This document shows positions 39,340-49,323 of a DNA stretch of 64,000 nucleotides, one piece after another. How positions within the stretch are numbered: position 1 is the first letter of the stretch; each line of letters opens with the position of its first letter. The notes beneath the pieces were generated by a model. It was given only the letters and a program-made list of their open reading frames with translations. It had not been told where the DNA came from and searched no databases. This DNA is from Chondrus crispus (lineage: Eukaryota > Rhodophyta > Florideophyceae > Gigartinales > Gigartinaceae), in contig NW_005179120.1 in the NCBI RefSeq assembly GCF_000350225.1, positions 342,060 to 406,059 of the forward strand. Reading direction: 5' to 3'. Made by a program: the position numbers and the translations under genes.

Positions 39340-42300
39340 AGCAACCCCATGCTTTCATCTCTTCGGATGCTCTTTTGTGGTTCATGTCTTCGGTGGGGCT
39401 CAGCAAGTACGATCCGGCCAAGCATTATTTATTCGATATCATCCATCGCTCAAGTGCATACATGTGCGGCCAAGGTGGACCTTCCATGCCCCTAGGCTAC
39501 TCTATGAGTCGGAAGACGGCAGAAGCAGTTCTCAAAAAGGATGTCGTTGTCTACGTGCCACTTCACTTTCGAGAGCACTTCTCCCTGGTCGTCATCGAGG
39601 GTCTTTCTCAATTTTTGTCATGCGTCGAGAGGGAGGCCTGTGAATGCTCGCCTCTGAAGGCTATCAAAGCTTGTCATTATGACAGCCTCGCTCTCTACAC
39701 AACACATAAAATAGGCGTTGTGAAGAAAGCTGTGTCAAGGCTGGTTCAAGATTGTCTTCTTTCAATTGGACTCAATTCTTCCGAGTCGAATATCGAAGCG
39801 CACATTTCGATATCTCGCATCACAAAAAAGAAGGATCAGCCGTCCGGCCATGTGACTTGTGGACCATTTGTCGCACTATACTTCAGGCAACATCTGCACA
39901 ACATTCCCTTGCAATCAAACAAGGAGGAGAGGAGAGAACTGCTGCTGGACATGCTACACAACCTTCAGCACGAAGTGGCGTTGAAATACGACTCCTTCCT
40001 CATACGCAAGGGTGTCTCAACGCCACAGCGGAGTCCGACTGCTGGGAAGCGCACACGGAAATGCTCGTTAGATTCCATAACAGACGAGCTTGATGAGAAC
40101 TACTATCGCATCGAGCTCGACTTCGTTATAGAATCAAAGTCTCCCGCGGACCTTTTTCAGCTATGCAACCATTGGATTGATAGTTGCCTTTGGAACGCAT
40201 GCGGGAAAGACAGGGAGAAAATTCCGATGCGCGAAGAATCTGAAAAAGTATTGTTGAAAACTAAGTTCAAGGTTCTTTATGCCGATAAGGTCAAAAAAGG
40301 CCCCAAGATTCGCCCAGGGCTCCGTAGAACTGTATTGTCGTTAAGCATGGGGGCAATACTGCAAGCCGTGGATTGCTGTTATGCTCTGCCGGGAGGAGAT
40401 GCATCGGAGCACATATTCATTGCCATGCGAACCTATCCACAGTCGGAAGTTTGGTGTAGAGCATGTGACCTTCTCTTCAACGCCGGTTCTTGTTCGAAGA
40501 TCACTATCGGCGAGGAGGGAGATTATTCGAAAGCATCGCCGCTTCAAAAATATGTTCGTCAGCTCTCCTACATTTTTCAAGGAAGAAGGAAGTCTTCCAA
40601 GCATATTTCGAAGAAGTTCAGCTCACGAAGTCGAGTCATCATGCAAGAGATAAGCGTCCACGTCGTCGCCATTGTGGAATACACTTTGCAATGCGTGGAC
40701 CTTGTCGTCTCCGATTCGTCTATGTCTGCTTCCGAAAAAGACAAAGCACTGGCCATCCAGTTCGAAAACATCCGCTTCGTCGAATTAGAGCATGCGCCGC
40801 ATCGTAATTCAGGCCGTTTTGTTCAAAACTCCGAATTTGTATCAGAAGAAACATTCGGGAAGGCCACATTCATGCGAATGAGATCTTCATTGGAACTCGG
40901 CGTGAGAATCATGAACGCTTCGGCCTCGCGTGTGGCTCAAGAATACAAGAAAGATACCGCAAGGGCTGTGCAAACGTCAAAAAGCACCGTCGTGCCCTCA
41001 CCCTTCCTTCTTCGAGAAATACGGCATGCCGTATTTGCCGAAACGCTTTCTGCTATCGAAGACGGAATGCAGTCTGTTCTTGGTTGTGCAGTTGGTAGTG
41101 CCACTCTGAAAGGCGTACAGAAGCTTTTTTCTTTCTCCAATCAATGCTTTGCTGCATCTCACGGATTAGCGCCCCCTGAGGAGATTAAATTGGCCTCTTT
41201 AAAGGATCTTGATCATGAGCCCGAACAGGAAGAGGCCATTGTTCTGGAAACGCCAAACAAAGATGAAGCATTGAAGAGAATCGAAATTGATCTTAAAGAA
41301 GACTTCCGAACTCAAGTTCGGCAGAAGACGAATGAAGACAGAAGAACTCAAGTTCCAGAGAAATTGAATGAAGGCCTGGCATCATCGAAATCGTTCAGTC
41401 CGGAACTGTCGGTGACGATTAGTGACTCTGCTCACACTATGGTGAGGCACCATGAAACGTTTTCACCAAATGATGTGATATATGTACCATGCGTCTTTAA
41501 ACTCCTGTTCAGTGTGCTGCATTTCCGCCACCCAGAAGCAAGAAGGTGCAAAACGGCGTGTTCAAGAAGGAACCACTTAGTTTTCTCGGGAGCCTTTAAT
41601 TCCTTCTTGCAGTGGAAACAGCACGGTTGGATGACCTCAAACATGTCGAAATCAGACGTTTTCAGACTCGAACGTTTGCGAGATGCAATTGTTCTTGGAA
41701 GTATGAGAATTGTGTCTATTCCTAATGTCACGTGTATTGAGGTGGTGAATATTCCGAAAAGAAGAAAGGATGCAACGTTTCCGTTTCAGTACAGTTCCAT
41801 CGGCCAGACAGTTACGGACAATTCGGGGAGAGCAGTCCGCTGGGCTGGGAACGTGCTGGACATCCGTAAAAGCCCACAATCGTACTCGTACCCAACCTGG
41901 AAAACTTCTTCTTCACTTGCAATCGGGGAGATATGCTTTCCAACTGACGGAAGGGATGGCAAGCTTTCAACTTCGAACCTGATAGAAGTGGAAGTGTCGT
42001 ACAAATTGGTATGGAGCCCTAGTGGAAAGCGAGTCCCTAAAGATTCCAGAGGACGTACTTTTGACTTCATGGAACTAGACTTCGTGGCTCTTTCGCATCT
42101 TGACAAGGGTGCAACCGAAACGCGTTTCGGGATACTGTTGGAAAACCCCACGCATGTTCAGCAAAACGCAGAAACTCCAATGGTTCGAGTTGCCATCCTA
42201 AACAACGAAGAAGGTGGTTTGCGATTCGGGGTTTTCCATAATTTACTCTCTTTCTCGAAGAATAGGGACATGGAAAACAGGCTTTTCATCCAAAAACTTG

Positions 42301-44267
42301 GAATCGAAAGCATCCGTCAATACTCGAAATCGTTCATTGCAATATGGAAGGGTTTTTTCAAATTGGATCGCTTCAAGATTCTTGGATTGTCGGACCCGTC
42401 TTCTCTCGTTTGCTCGTATACGCAGAGATTCTGGGACATGGTTTCGATTGTTCAGTGGCGCTTGGTGCAGGAAAATGCAAATAAGCATTGCTTAACCATA
42501 CGGAAAGCATTACATCAAACCAGCGTTCAACATCGACCCGTTTTGTCAGTCGACCCTTGTGCTGTTGCCAAAACAGTTCTCCGGTTTGCCCGTGAGTCGA
42601 TTTTTAAAGTCCTCCGGGCTATGAAAACCACAGTCAACGACAGTCATCTCCAGTTTCTTGTGTCGTGGTGTTCTCATGTCACAGCATACCATCTTCTTTC
42701 CCAGAGCGCACAAAGGTGGTGGTGCGATATTGGAAACTCGACTGGTCCAGGGAGAAAGGGAGACGTGAACTTTTCATCATCGATGTTTTTCTGCCAAGGC
42801 CCGCCCGGTACTGGCAAGTCTCACGTCGTCACGATTCTTGTCTGGGCCACAACTCGAAAATCTCTCGGTTCTTTGTTAATTCCTGGTTCTGGAGATGAGA
42901 GGAATCGGTATTCTAGTGTTTCTGATCTCCTAACTGGAAGGGCCTTGGTTTTGACAGTTACAAACGCCGCGATCGATGATCTTCTGATGAAGTACTTCAC
43001 GGCAGGCGGCAATGACATTGATTCTGAGTACTCGCCCTTGCGTCTGGGTTCTATGAGTACAGAAGAGGCAGCTCAGCAGTTCCAGGTACACAAACTATCT
43101 CAATCCGAAAAATTGGGACCGGACGCTATCATCAACGAGAGAAAAGCAACCTTTAGCACTCTTGGGTCAGCAATGTCATTTGACTGGAATCAAAACATTC
43201 ATGGTTTTGATCTCATTGTTATTGATGAGGCTGCTTACGCGTGTGAAACAGAAACAACTGCGGTACTCTGCCGGGTTCTCGAAAACGTTGGAGAACCGGT
43301 GCTTGGTACCTCTGTGGTCTTGGTTGGCGATCAAGCTCAGCTTCCGCCATACGACGATAAGACGTTTCATATCTGGACGAGACACAGAGCTAGTACTCCT
43401 CACTTCTTTTCCAAGGCAATGTCTGTGATGACAATGAAACCCTCGTTTCCTCCAGAAACGAGCGCACAGCATGTAGCTATGTGGGAGCAGACACCACGTG
43501 TCATGTTCCAGTTTCAGAAGCAGATGAGAAGTGCACCATCTATCGGACGGTATGTCAGCGACAACTTCTACGCTGGGAAAATATTGAATGGACCACGGTT
43601 ACCGCAAAGGTATTGGGCAACTGAGAATTGTATGGAGACTATTTCTTCCGACCGCTTTCCGTTGCGGGTAGTGAACTTCGTGAACACGAAGCAATGCCAT
43701 GCCTTGAATGCCACAAACAATGAGGTACATGATCCAAGAGGCGGTTATAGGAATGAATACGAGTGTCATGTCATCATTGAAATGCTGAAAGAATGGCAGT
43801 CGGCATCCCCATCAAGTAAGATGTCGATTGGAATTCTCACTCCGTATATTTCTCAGAAAAACTTTCTGACACAGGCTCTGGAAAAATCAAACCTTAGCAA
43901 TGCGTCGGTATTGACATTCGCATCGGCCCAAGGAAAAGAGTTTGATGTTGTTTTCCTTTCATTAGTGAGAACATTCGTTGAGCACAGTGGTGCCGGAAAC
44001 AAGCCTACACAATTGACTTTTCTAAACGACAAGCACTCCGCGTGTGTGGCAATTTCACGCGCAAGAGAAGTATTAATTGTTTCAGGAAAGCTTCAGAAAA
44101 TTGCTGTTGGGAGTCCCCTTTGGAAAAAGTACCTGACAAGTCACCGGCATTTCCCTCAATCTGATGATTCTGACGTCAAAGATTTCTTGTACCTTGAACC
44201 ACAAATGAAGAGTCGCAGACGGGAAGAGGTATTGACGCTAGCTGTAGAGACCGAACCTTCTTTCTAA
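39264..44267 (+). CDS. Ulp1-like cysteine peptidase fused to a UPF1/SEN1-type helicase
   Basis: About 1640 residues (numbered from a TTG at 39,336; no ATG is needed if it is joined to the preceding frame). Residues 6-190 look like a C48/Ulp1 peptidase with all four catalytic residues: His81 (REHFSLVVIEG), Asp116 (CHYDSLAL), Gln168 (KKDQPSGHV) and Cys175 (TCGPFVALYF). Residues 200-1140 are mostly unassigned. The superfamily 1 helicase is complete: GPPGTGKS at 1155-1162, DEAA at 1297-1300, GDQAQLPP at 1331-1338, QKQMRSAP, then ASAQGKEFDVVFLSLVRTF, then AISRARE near 1573-1579. Ulp1-type peptidases remove SUMO or related tags; SF1B helicases unwind RNA or DNA. The last codons lie in the long inverted repeat. 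Confidence 0.88.
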   Translation, partial: QFCPLVRNSQWTQSVSNKNDCEEILKQPHAFISSDALLWFMSSVGLSKYDPAKHYLFDIIHRSSAYMCGQGGPSMPLGYSMSRKTAEAVLKKDVVVYVPLHFREHFSLVVIEGLSQFLSCVEREACECSPLKAIKACHYDSLALYTTHKIGVVKKAVSRLVQDCLLSIGLNSSESNIEAHISISRITKKKDQPSGHVTCGPFVALYFRQHLHNIPLQSNKEERRELLLDMLHNLQHEVALKYDSFLIRKGVSTPQRSPTAGKRTRKCSLDSITDELDENYYRIELDFVIESKSPADLFQLCNHWIDSCLWNACGKDREKIPMREESEKVLLKTKFKVLYADKVKKGPKIRPGLRRTVLSLSMGAILQAVDCCYALPGGDASEHIFIAMRTYPQSEVWCRACDLLFNAGSCSKITIGEEGDYSKASPLQKYVRQLSYIFQGRRKSSKHISKKFSSRSRVIMQEISVHVVAIVEYTLQCVDLVVSDSSMSASEKDKALAIQFENIRFVELEHAPHRNSGRFVQNSEFVSEETFGKATFMRMRSSLELGVRIMNASASRVAQEYKKDTARAVQTSKSTVVPSPFLLREIRHAVFAETLSAIEDGMQSVLGCAVGSATLKGVQKLFSFSNQCFAASHGLAPPEEIKLASLKDLDHEPEQEEAIVLETPNKDEALKRIEIDLKEDFRTQVRQKTNEDRRTQVPEKLNEGLASSKSFSPELSVTISDSAHTMVRHHETFSPNDVIYVPCVFKLLFSVLHFRHPEARRCKTACSRRNHLVFSGAFNSFLQWKQHGWMTSNMSKSDVFRLERLRDAIVLGSMRIVSIPNVTCIEVVNIPKRRKDATFPFQYSSIGQTVTDNSGRAVRWAGNVLDIRKSPQSYSYPTWKTSSSLAIGEICFPTDGRDGKLSTSNLIEVEVSYKLVWSPSGKRVPKDSRGRTFDFMELDFVALSHLDKGATETRFGILLENPTHVQQNAETPMVRVAILNNEEGGLRFGVFHNLLSFSKNRDMENRLFIQKLGIESIRQYSKSFIAIWKGFFKLDRFKILGLSDPSSLVCSYTQRFWDMVSIVQWRLVQENANKHCLTIRKALHQTSVQHRPVLSVDPCAVAKTVLRFARESIFKVLRAMKTTVNDSHLQFLVSWCSHVTAYHLLSQSAQRWWCDIGNSTGPGRKGDVNFSSSMFFCQGPPGTGKSHVVTILVWATTRKSLGSLLIPGSGDERNRYSSVSDLLTGRALVLTVTNAAIDDLLMKYFTAGGNDIDSEYSPLRLGSMSTEEAAQQFQVHKLSQSEKLGPDAIINERKATFSTLGSAMSFDWNQNIHGFDLIVIDEAAYACETETTAVLCRVLENVGEPVLGTSVVLVGDQAQLPPYDDKTFHIWTRHRASTPHFFSKAMSVMTMKPSFPPETSAQHVAMWEQTPRVMFQFQKQMRSAPSIGRYVSDNFYAGKILNGPRLPQRYWATENCMETISSDRFPLRVVNFVNTKQCHALNATNNEVHDPRGGYRNEYECHVIIEMLKEWQSASPSSKMSIGILTPYISQKNFLTQALEKSNLSNASVLTFASAQGKEFDVVFLSLVRTFVEHSGAGNKPTQLTFLNDKHSACVAISRAREVLIVSGKLQKIAVGSPLWKKYLTSHRHFPQSDDSDVKDFLYLEPQMKSRRREEVLTLAVETEPSF

Positions 44268-44960
44268 CTAAACATACATCTGACTTATTGAAACATATCT
44301 TGCGTTTCAAAGCAAAAAAACATGGGTTCCCAACGCATATTTAGTGTACTGTTCTACGGGCCCCAGCACACTCCCAAGCACACACTAAGGGCATTCCCAA
44401 CATGAGAATCGCCCGCACCATTTTGAGGCTGCGAAACGCAATATTAACCTACAGCACACGCGAAAATTGCAAATCCTGCTGCGCCCTTGGAGCACACCTG
44501 CGCATGCTGCGAGGTCAATTCTCATTTTGAGTTTCGCGTCCCTTCGTGGGGTTCGAAACTCCAAAACTCATTCTGAGTTTCGAATCACTTGTTTTGGGGG
44601 TTTCAAGCTCATTTTGAGTTTCGAGTCCCTTTTTTTGGTACTCGAAACTCAAAATGGCAATACTGTACATGAGCACAGTACAGTACCTGCCCCGTCCCTG
44701 AAGCGCCCCCTGGCCCCCCTGTGCATACTTCGAGAAAATTCTCATTTTGAGTTTTGAGTACCTTTTTTCGGGGGTTCGAAACTCATTATGAGTTTCGAAC
44801 CCCTTTTTTTGGTACTCGAAACTCAAAATGGCGATACTGTACATGCGCACAGTACAGTACCTGCCCCGCCCCTGAAAGGGCCCGGGGCATGATTCGAGGC
44901 CATTCTCATTTTTAGTTTCGAGTCCCCTGCTTTGCTTTTTTGGTAAACTCATAATGAGAG
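44215..44960 (-). repeat. Right arm of the long inverted repeat, with hairpin array D
   Basis: Reverse complement of 28,261-29,090: the same order of helicase-gene tail, 0.3-kb unique segment, then hairpin units with GC-rich spacers (44,515-44,958). The spacer words (GTACAGTA, CCCCTGAAGCGCC) occur in inverse orientation to arrays A-C. Confidence 0.88.
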
Positions 44961-45487
44961 TACATCATCTGTCCTTCATTTGTATAATCCACGCACAGTG
45001 TTATTTGCGTTTGCTTTTGGACCAAAAATAAGCCAGGATAGCTGCCGTGGGTCGGGACCCCCGTGGGTGATGTGGTTTGTAACTTATATACCTGTACCTT
45101 TGATCATTAATGAACCGTTGTTGCTGGGTTGAATGCCCCAAAGAGAACGGTATGGCATACCCCCACGCACCCCGCACCCACGCAGAGGGGTAGAGTGGGC
45201 CTTTCTTTGATCTAGACCATTTTGAAGTCGTTAACCTTTTCGAGCCCGAGCTATAACTCTTGCTTACTCTTAACTCTTGACTGTAGAATATACAATTCCT
45301 GTACTCGCTTGTAACGTTACTTTTTTGTGGTTCTTCGTCGAGTGTAGCCTTTTCATTGAGACCATTTTAGTGTGGTGTTTGTTTACCAAAACTGTGTAGA
45401 GTCAGAGAAGATTTGTACGTCAATCCCTATCTTCAGAAAAGTATAGTCTCACTGATTTGTAAAGTCGCATTTTGCAGATCGAACAGG
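44961..45487. other. Upstream region of the transposase gene
   Basis: No gene seen. A/T-rich and probably promoter plus 5' leader. No repeat recognised. Confidence 0.4.
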
Positions 45488-46231
45488 ATGAGCAGTACCA
45501 ATTACGCAACAGTGGATGAGCTAGAGGAAGTCATTGATTTAACTCATCCACAGACGTCCCAAAGTGAAGACCAGAGAGTCTCCTCTTTCCCTTCTGATGT
45601 TGGAACTCCTATACTGACATCGTCATGTCATGATAAGTCACAAACTACTTCGGTCATGGACGTGAAGGAGACCAAGTGGCTCCCAAAGACTTCGGTTATT
45701 GGGATTATGAGAGAGTCTGCGTCTGTCATGTACCATGTTTGTTCAAGAATGATGGCAGAGAGCCTGCAATCTCATAATTCTCTCGTTATTTCCATGCTTG
45801 AAACAAGTGAAGATGGCGTTCTGCATGTAATCCGCGGTCAGACAAGCAGTCAGGTTTTAAATCAATTGGTTTATCGCTTCAAGGCTAACGGAAATTGGGA
45901 TGGGCGCGTTCCATTTCTGGAAAGCAGCGAAATCATGCAGAAGCGGAGATACAAGTGCCTCGGAGTGAAGCATTGTGCGCTGGTACCATCTTCATTTAGC
46001 GGGAGAAGCCATGGAAATAGTGAAACGTTTGAGCAGCTTCTTTCCGAACAGAGAGAGATGAAGGATGGTAGCGCTTCTGCGAAGCATACCGCTAAGCGTT
46101 TGGCAAGGACTTCGTTTTTGTCGGTACAAAAAAAAGTCAACAGTGCGGGTGGGTATTTTCAATACATCAGGACTCCAACTGCATCACAAGGAGCTCCCAG
46201 GGGTAGTGCAAAAATGTCGAGGAGTCCCTAA
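45488..46231 (+). CDS. N-terminal part of the transposase gene (frame 1)
   Basis: A 247-codon frame from ATG 45,488. It starts with an acidic segment (VDELEEVIDLTHPQTSQSED; EVIDL is another SUMO-interacting-like motif), then a folded-looking part (SSQVLNQLVYRFKANGNWDG, ALVPSSFSGRSHGNSETFEQ). Near 46,127 a run of eight A's occurs (TACAAAAAAAAGTC); from here the alternative frame, which leads into the transposase, becomes open. I infer one gene broken by an A-run indel, a sequencing error, or a short intron. Ribosomal slippage is possible but unsupported. Confidence 0.6.
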   Translation: MSSTNYATVDELEEVIDLTHPQTSQSEDQRVSSFPSDVGTPILTSSCHDKSQTTSVMDVKETKWLPKTSVIGIMRESASVMYHVCSRMMAESLQSHNSLVISMLETSEDGVLHVIRGQTSSQVLNQLVYRFKANGNWDGRVPFLESSEIMQKRRYKCLGVKHCALVPSSFSGRSHGNSETFEQLLSEQREMKDGSASAKHTAKRLARTSFLSVQKKVNSAGGYFQYIRTPTASQGAPRGSAKMSRSP

Positions 46232-48386
46232 ATTAAGGAAACACAGATCCACTGGAGAATATTTCCTTGGTTGTTCTGGTTTTCGAAAGGGAGATGGGGA
46301 TAAACGGTCTAGCATCGAAGGTTGGGCGTCGCGGAAGCACTCATCTCAATCTCTACATGCGTTGACAGATGAGGCTCTGGTTGAATTGCAAGAGATGTTA
46401 CATAGCGGGAGAGTCGCAGACTGCAGCAAAGAGGACTGTATGTTCTTCCTCAGCAAGGGAAAGAGAACTGCTCAATGTCCGGATCACGGAACATCTCTTA
46501 TCGAGACTGGGGCTTGCCCTGTAAAATTAATCCTCATGCAACCGGTCGGTCAGGTGTCGTGCGATACCGCGGTCTACAAAAGAGGTGATATATTGCGAGG
46601 ACTGCCTCGAGAACAAAACACAATTTGTTTTGCCTACTTTCAAGGAATACACAACCATCCCCCGCCACCCCCGCCTGTATCCTCTTTCGCGAAAGATACT
46701 CTTATTGTTGAAGAACCTCGCAAGTCGAGAGGAGCCCCTGCAGCCCACATCAAATTGGAGGTTCAGAAGAAACTATTGCATAGCTTTGGAGCTAGAGGTT
46801 CCGGGGTTTCTGTAAGTGACCACAGAATTTACGATATCTGCACGGCAATGCAATCTGGCGCAAAAGAAAGAGAAAGCATTGGAACTTTGTTTGAAATGGC
46901 AGCGGATGAGAGAAACGAATATGTGAGAGAAGCCAGAACTGTGGAAAAAGGAGGAGCGGTGGTTCTTTTAGCAACTAATTCAATGATCGCAAAAGGAGCG
47001 ACGTCATCTAGCTTTGCCGGAGATGCGACCTTCAAGACATTGGAAAATGACGTTTCTATGGTGAAGGTTGTCATGTCGACAAAAGAAAGTTTCAAGCCAT
47101 TTCGATTGTCGGCTAAAGTTTCGTGGTATTTATACAATGTTGTAGCACAAGCTCATCCCGGCCTATCAGGAACGAAGGGAATTGTCGTCGCCAGATTCAT
47201 GATGAACCGACTTACGCGTGATTCGTACTGTATGGGATGGAAACTGTTCCTGGATCACATGCAGACATACTGGAGAAGAGCTGTGAGTGCGCCGCAAAGT
47301 TTATGCTTAATACGCGTACCATACGTGTTCAATGTAGACCAATGCGGGATCCGGTGCATCGAAATCAGGTCAATAACTACTGACTTCGATGCCGCCGAAA
47401 TAGAAGGAATTGCCCTGGCCCTTCAATCGACAATCGGAGGTTCAGCACGTATGCATGTGGAAAACATCATGATTGGTTGTACTGTTCATTTTGACAGGGA
47501 TGCAAGGCAACGAGCGGCCCGACTACTGGTGAATATCAGAGATGTGTTCTATAGAACGATGATGAAAATGCGCAACTGCAGAAGCGTTATGGAGGCAAAC
47601 GAGGCTCTGGACTACGTCAGATCGCTGGACAGGTCTTGGGCAGATTGGGTACTAAAATACCCCTTCAAGACGTTGGCAATTACAGCGTTTTCAAATATGG
47701 CTGATCAAAATTTCCGCACTGGATTTCAGGACACAAACATCGTTGAGAGCCAAAATAGGAGAGGACATCACATCTGTGGCGTGCAGATTAATCCAGCCAT
47801 TGCCGCCAAACGACTCGAAGATCTCGACAACATTTCAGTCGAGGAATCGCTTGGATTGGATAGCGGGGTTGGCGCGTACAACATCCTTCGCAAGCGACAG
47901 CGGTTTGACTCTTTGGTTGCCCCATCTGGATCGAAATCTCCGCAGAAAAAACAGAAGAGATCCAAGTTTCTTGGTAATATCCCAGGCAGTTCCGAAAGAA
48001 AAATTAAAGCCTCCGTATCTCGTTCAGACACGAAGCATAAAAGTCGGAACACAATGAAGGGAGACTTGTTGGAAATGAAAATGATTCAGAAGAATGTAGC
48101 TGAGGCAATGAACGAAATTGTCGAAGAAGCTTCAGCTGTACAGATGGAAAAGCTTACCGATCTGACAATGAAAGTTGAAAATGCGTTATCAGCATTTGAT
48201 GCCCGAATTGAGATTCTGAGTTGCCTGAAGGAAGTAACACAGGATCTTCTCCTGCGCAAAGTTATCTCGACGTTGTTCTTGAAAATTAAAACGAGTGGCG
48301 ACGATATCAAGAATGCTCAAGGCTTGGAAAAGAATGATTCTGCCGTAAACTGTATTGATGTTGATGCTTCTGATAGAGATCTCTGA
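46065..48386 (+). CDS. MULE-like DDE transposase
   Basis: A 773-codon frame. Cys motifs near the start (VVQKCRGVPKLRKHRS, EYFLGCSGF, then CSKEDCMFFLSKGKRTAQC) resemble a topoisomerase/GRF-type zinc ribbon. The catalytic core follows the MULE pattern: D320 in FAGDATFKTLEND, D440 in ITTDFDAAEIEG, a HFDRDARQRAARL segment, and E561 in DTNIVESQNRRGHH. The C-terminus is basic (SPQKKQKRSKFLGN) and then heptad-rich (NAEAMNEIVEEASAVQMEK-like), suggesting multimerisation. Unlike the transposases at 0-7 kb the core is uninterrupted. It lies between hairpin arrays D and E, just outside the long inverted repeat, and is the obvious candidate for mobilising the composite element. Confidence 0.75.
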   Translation: MVALLRSIPLSVWQGLRFCRYKKKSTVRVGIFNTSGLQLHHKELPGVVQKCRGVPKLRKHRSTGEYFLGCSGFRKGDGDKRSSIEGWASRKHSSQSLHALTDEALVELQEMLHSGRVADCSKEDCMFFLSKGKRTAQCPDHGTSLIETGACPVKLILMQPVGQVSCDTAVYKRGDILRGLPREQNTICFAYFQGIHNHPPPPPPVSSFAKDTLIVEEPRKSRGAPAAHIKLEVQKKLLHSFGARGSGVSVSDHRIYDICTAMQSGAKERESIGTLFEMAADERNEYVREARTVEKGGAVVLLATNSMIAKGATSSSFAGDATFKTLENDVSMVKVVMSTKESFKPFRLSAKVSWYLYNVVAQAHPGLSGTKGIVVARFMMNRLTRDSYCMGWKLFLDHMQTYWRRAVSAPQSLCLIRVPYVFNVDQCGIRCIEIRSITTDFDAAEIEGIALALQSTIGGSARMHVENIMIGCTVHFDRDARQRAARLLVNIRDVFYRTMMKMRNCRSVMEANEALDYVRSLDRSWADWVLKYPFKTLAITAFSNMADQNFRTGFQDTNIVESQNRRGHHICGVQINPAIAAKRLEDLDNISVEESLGLDSGVGAYNILRKRQRFDSLVAPSGSKSPQKKQKRSKFLGNIPGSSERKIKASVSRSDTKHKSRNTMKGDLLEMKMIQKNVAEAMNEIVEEASAVQMEKLTDLTMKVENALSAFDARIEILSCLKEVTQDLLLRKVISTLFLKIKTSGDDIKNAQGLEKNDSAVNCIDVDASDRDL

Positions 48387-48698
48387 GTAGGCACGAAAGT
48401 AAAATGGTATCGAGACTTATGTGTTGAAGCTATCTGTGCTATCCTATTGAGTCCCATATTTCTTCTGAAGATCACCCAGCGACCTACGGACTTTGAAAAA
48501 GCGTATAGTCCTGTTAAAAGACTGACTAAAGTACCACTTCGAGTATGGAACGCCCTGTTTCATGGGTCCTATACTCATGAATTGAGTAAGCCACCTGTTT
48601 TAAGGGTCGATGTTTGCATTTGTCCTTTGCTGAGGTGGTTAATGTTAAGTGAGCAGCAGGCAAATGTTAACTTGTTTACGGAATATGTAGTGTCAACC

Positions 48699-48886
48699 TC
48701 ATTTTGAATATTGAATACCTTTTCTTGGGGGTTCGAAACTCATTATGAGTTTCGAACCCCTTTTTTGGTATTCGAAACTCATAATGAGTTTCGAATACCT
48801 TTTTGTGGGGGTTCGAAACTCATAATGAGTTTTGGGTCTCTTTTCGGCCTTCCAAATCTCATAATGAGTTTTGGGTCCTTTTTGGA
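48699..48886. repeat. Hairpin-repeat array E
   Basis: Four or five diverged hairpin units (TTCGAAACTCATTATGAG, GGGTTCGAAACTCATAATG) without the GC-rich spacers. Outermost array on the right; short ORFs across it are artefacts. Confidence 0.8.
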
Positions 48887-49323
48887 GTTTCAATACACAT
48901 GAAGAGAGCACAGTATGTATGTCGCCACGATCAAGCGTCTTTGCCATAGAAAAACACTCACTATCTTGAAGTCGCATTAAGTATATTAAAGTTTGCAGGA
49001 TGTTGCCTTCTCATTTGCGCTTTGTTACTAAGTAATTTAATCTCATTAGCGCAGCGTAATCCGTGACAGCTTCACCAATGGTAGAGAACTGGACTTTACA
49101 GATCGAACTCATGAGAATTGTTAAAACTTCATCTATTTGTATGATTTACCAAGATTGTATCGATTTTTCACTACCGAAAACAGTCCAGTTTATATCATCC
49201 AGAAGATCAAGTGCGGTACATAGGTAATATAGAGTGTCCATGCGCATGCAGCAGTGGAAATGGTATTCTCATATTGATTTGCCCAGTAGCGGGAACATGT
49301 TTACTAGAAAATTAGACGGGTGG
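48887..49323. other. A/T-rich intergenic stretch
   Basis: No gene, RNA or repeat recognised. Confidence 0.4.
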
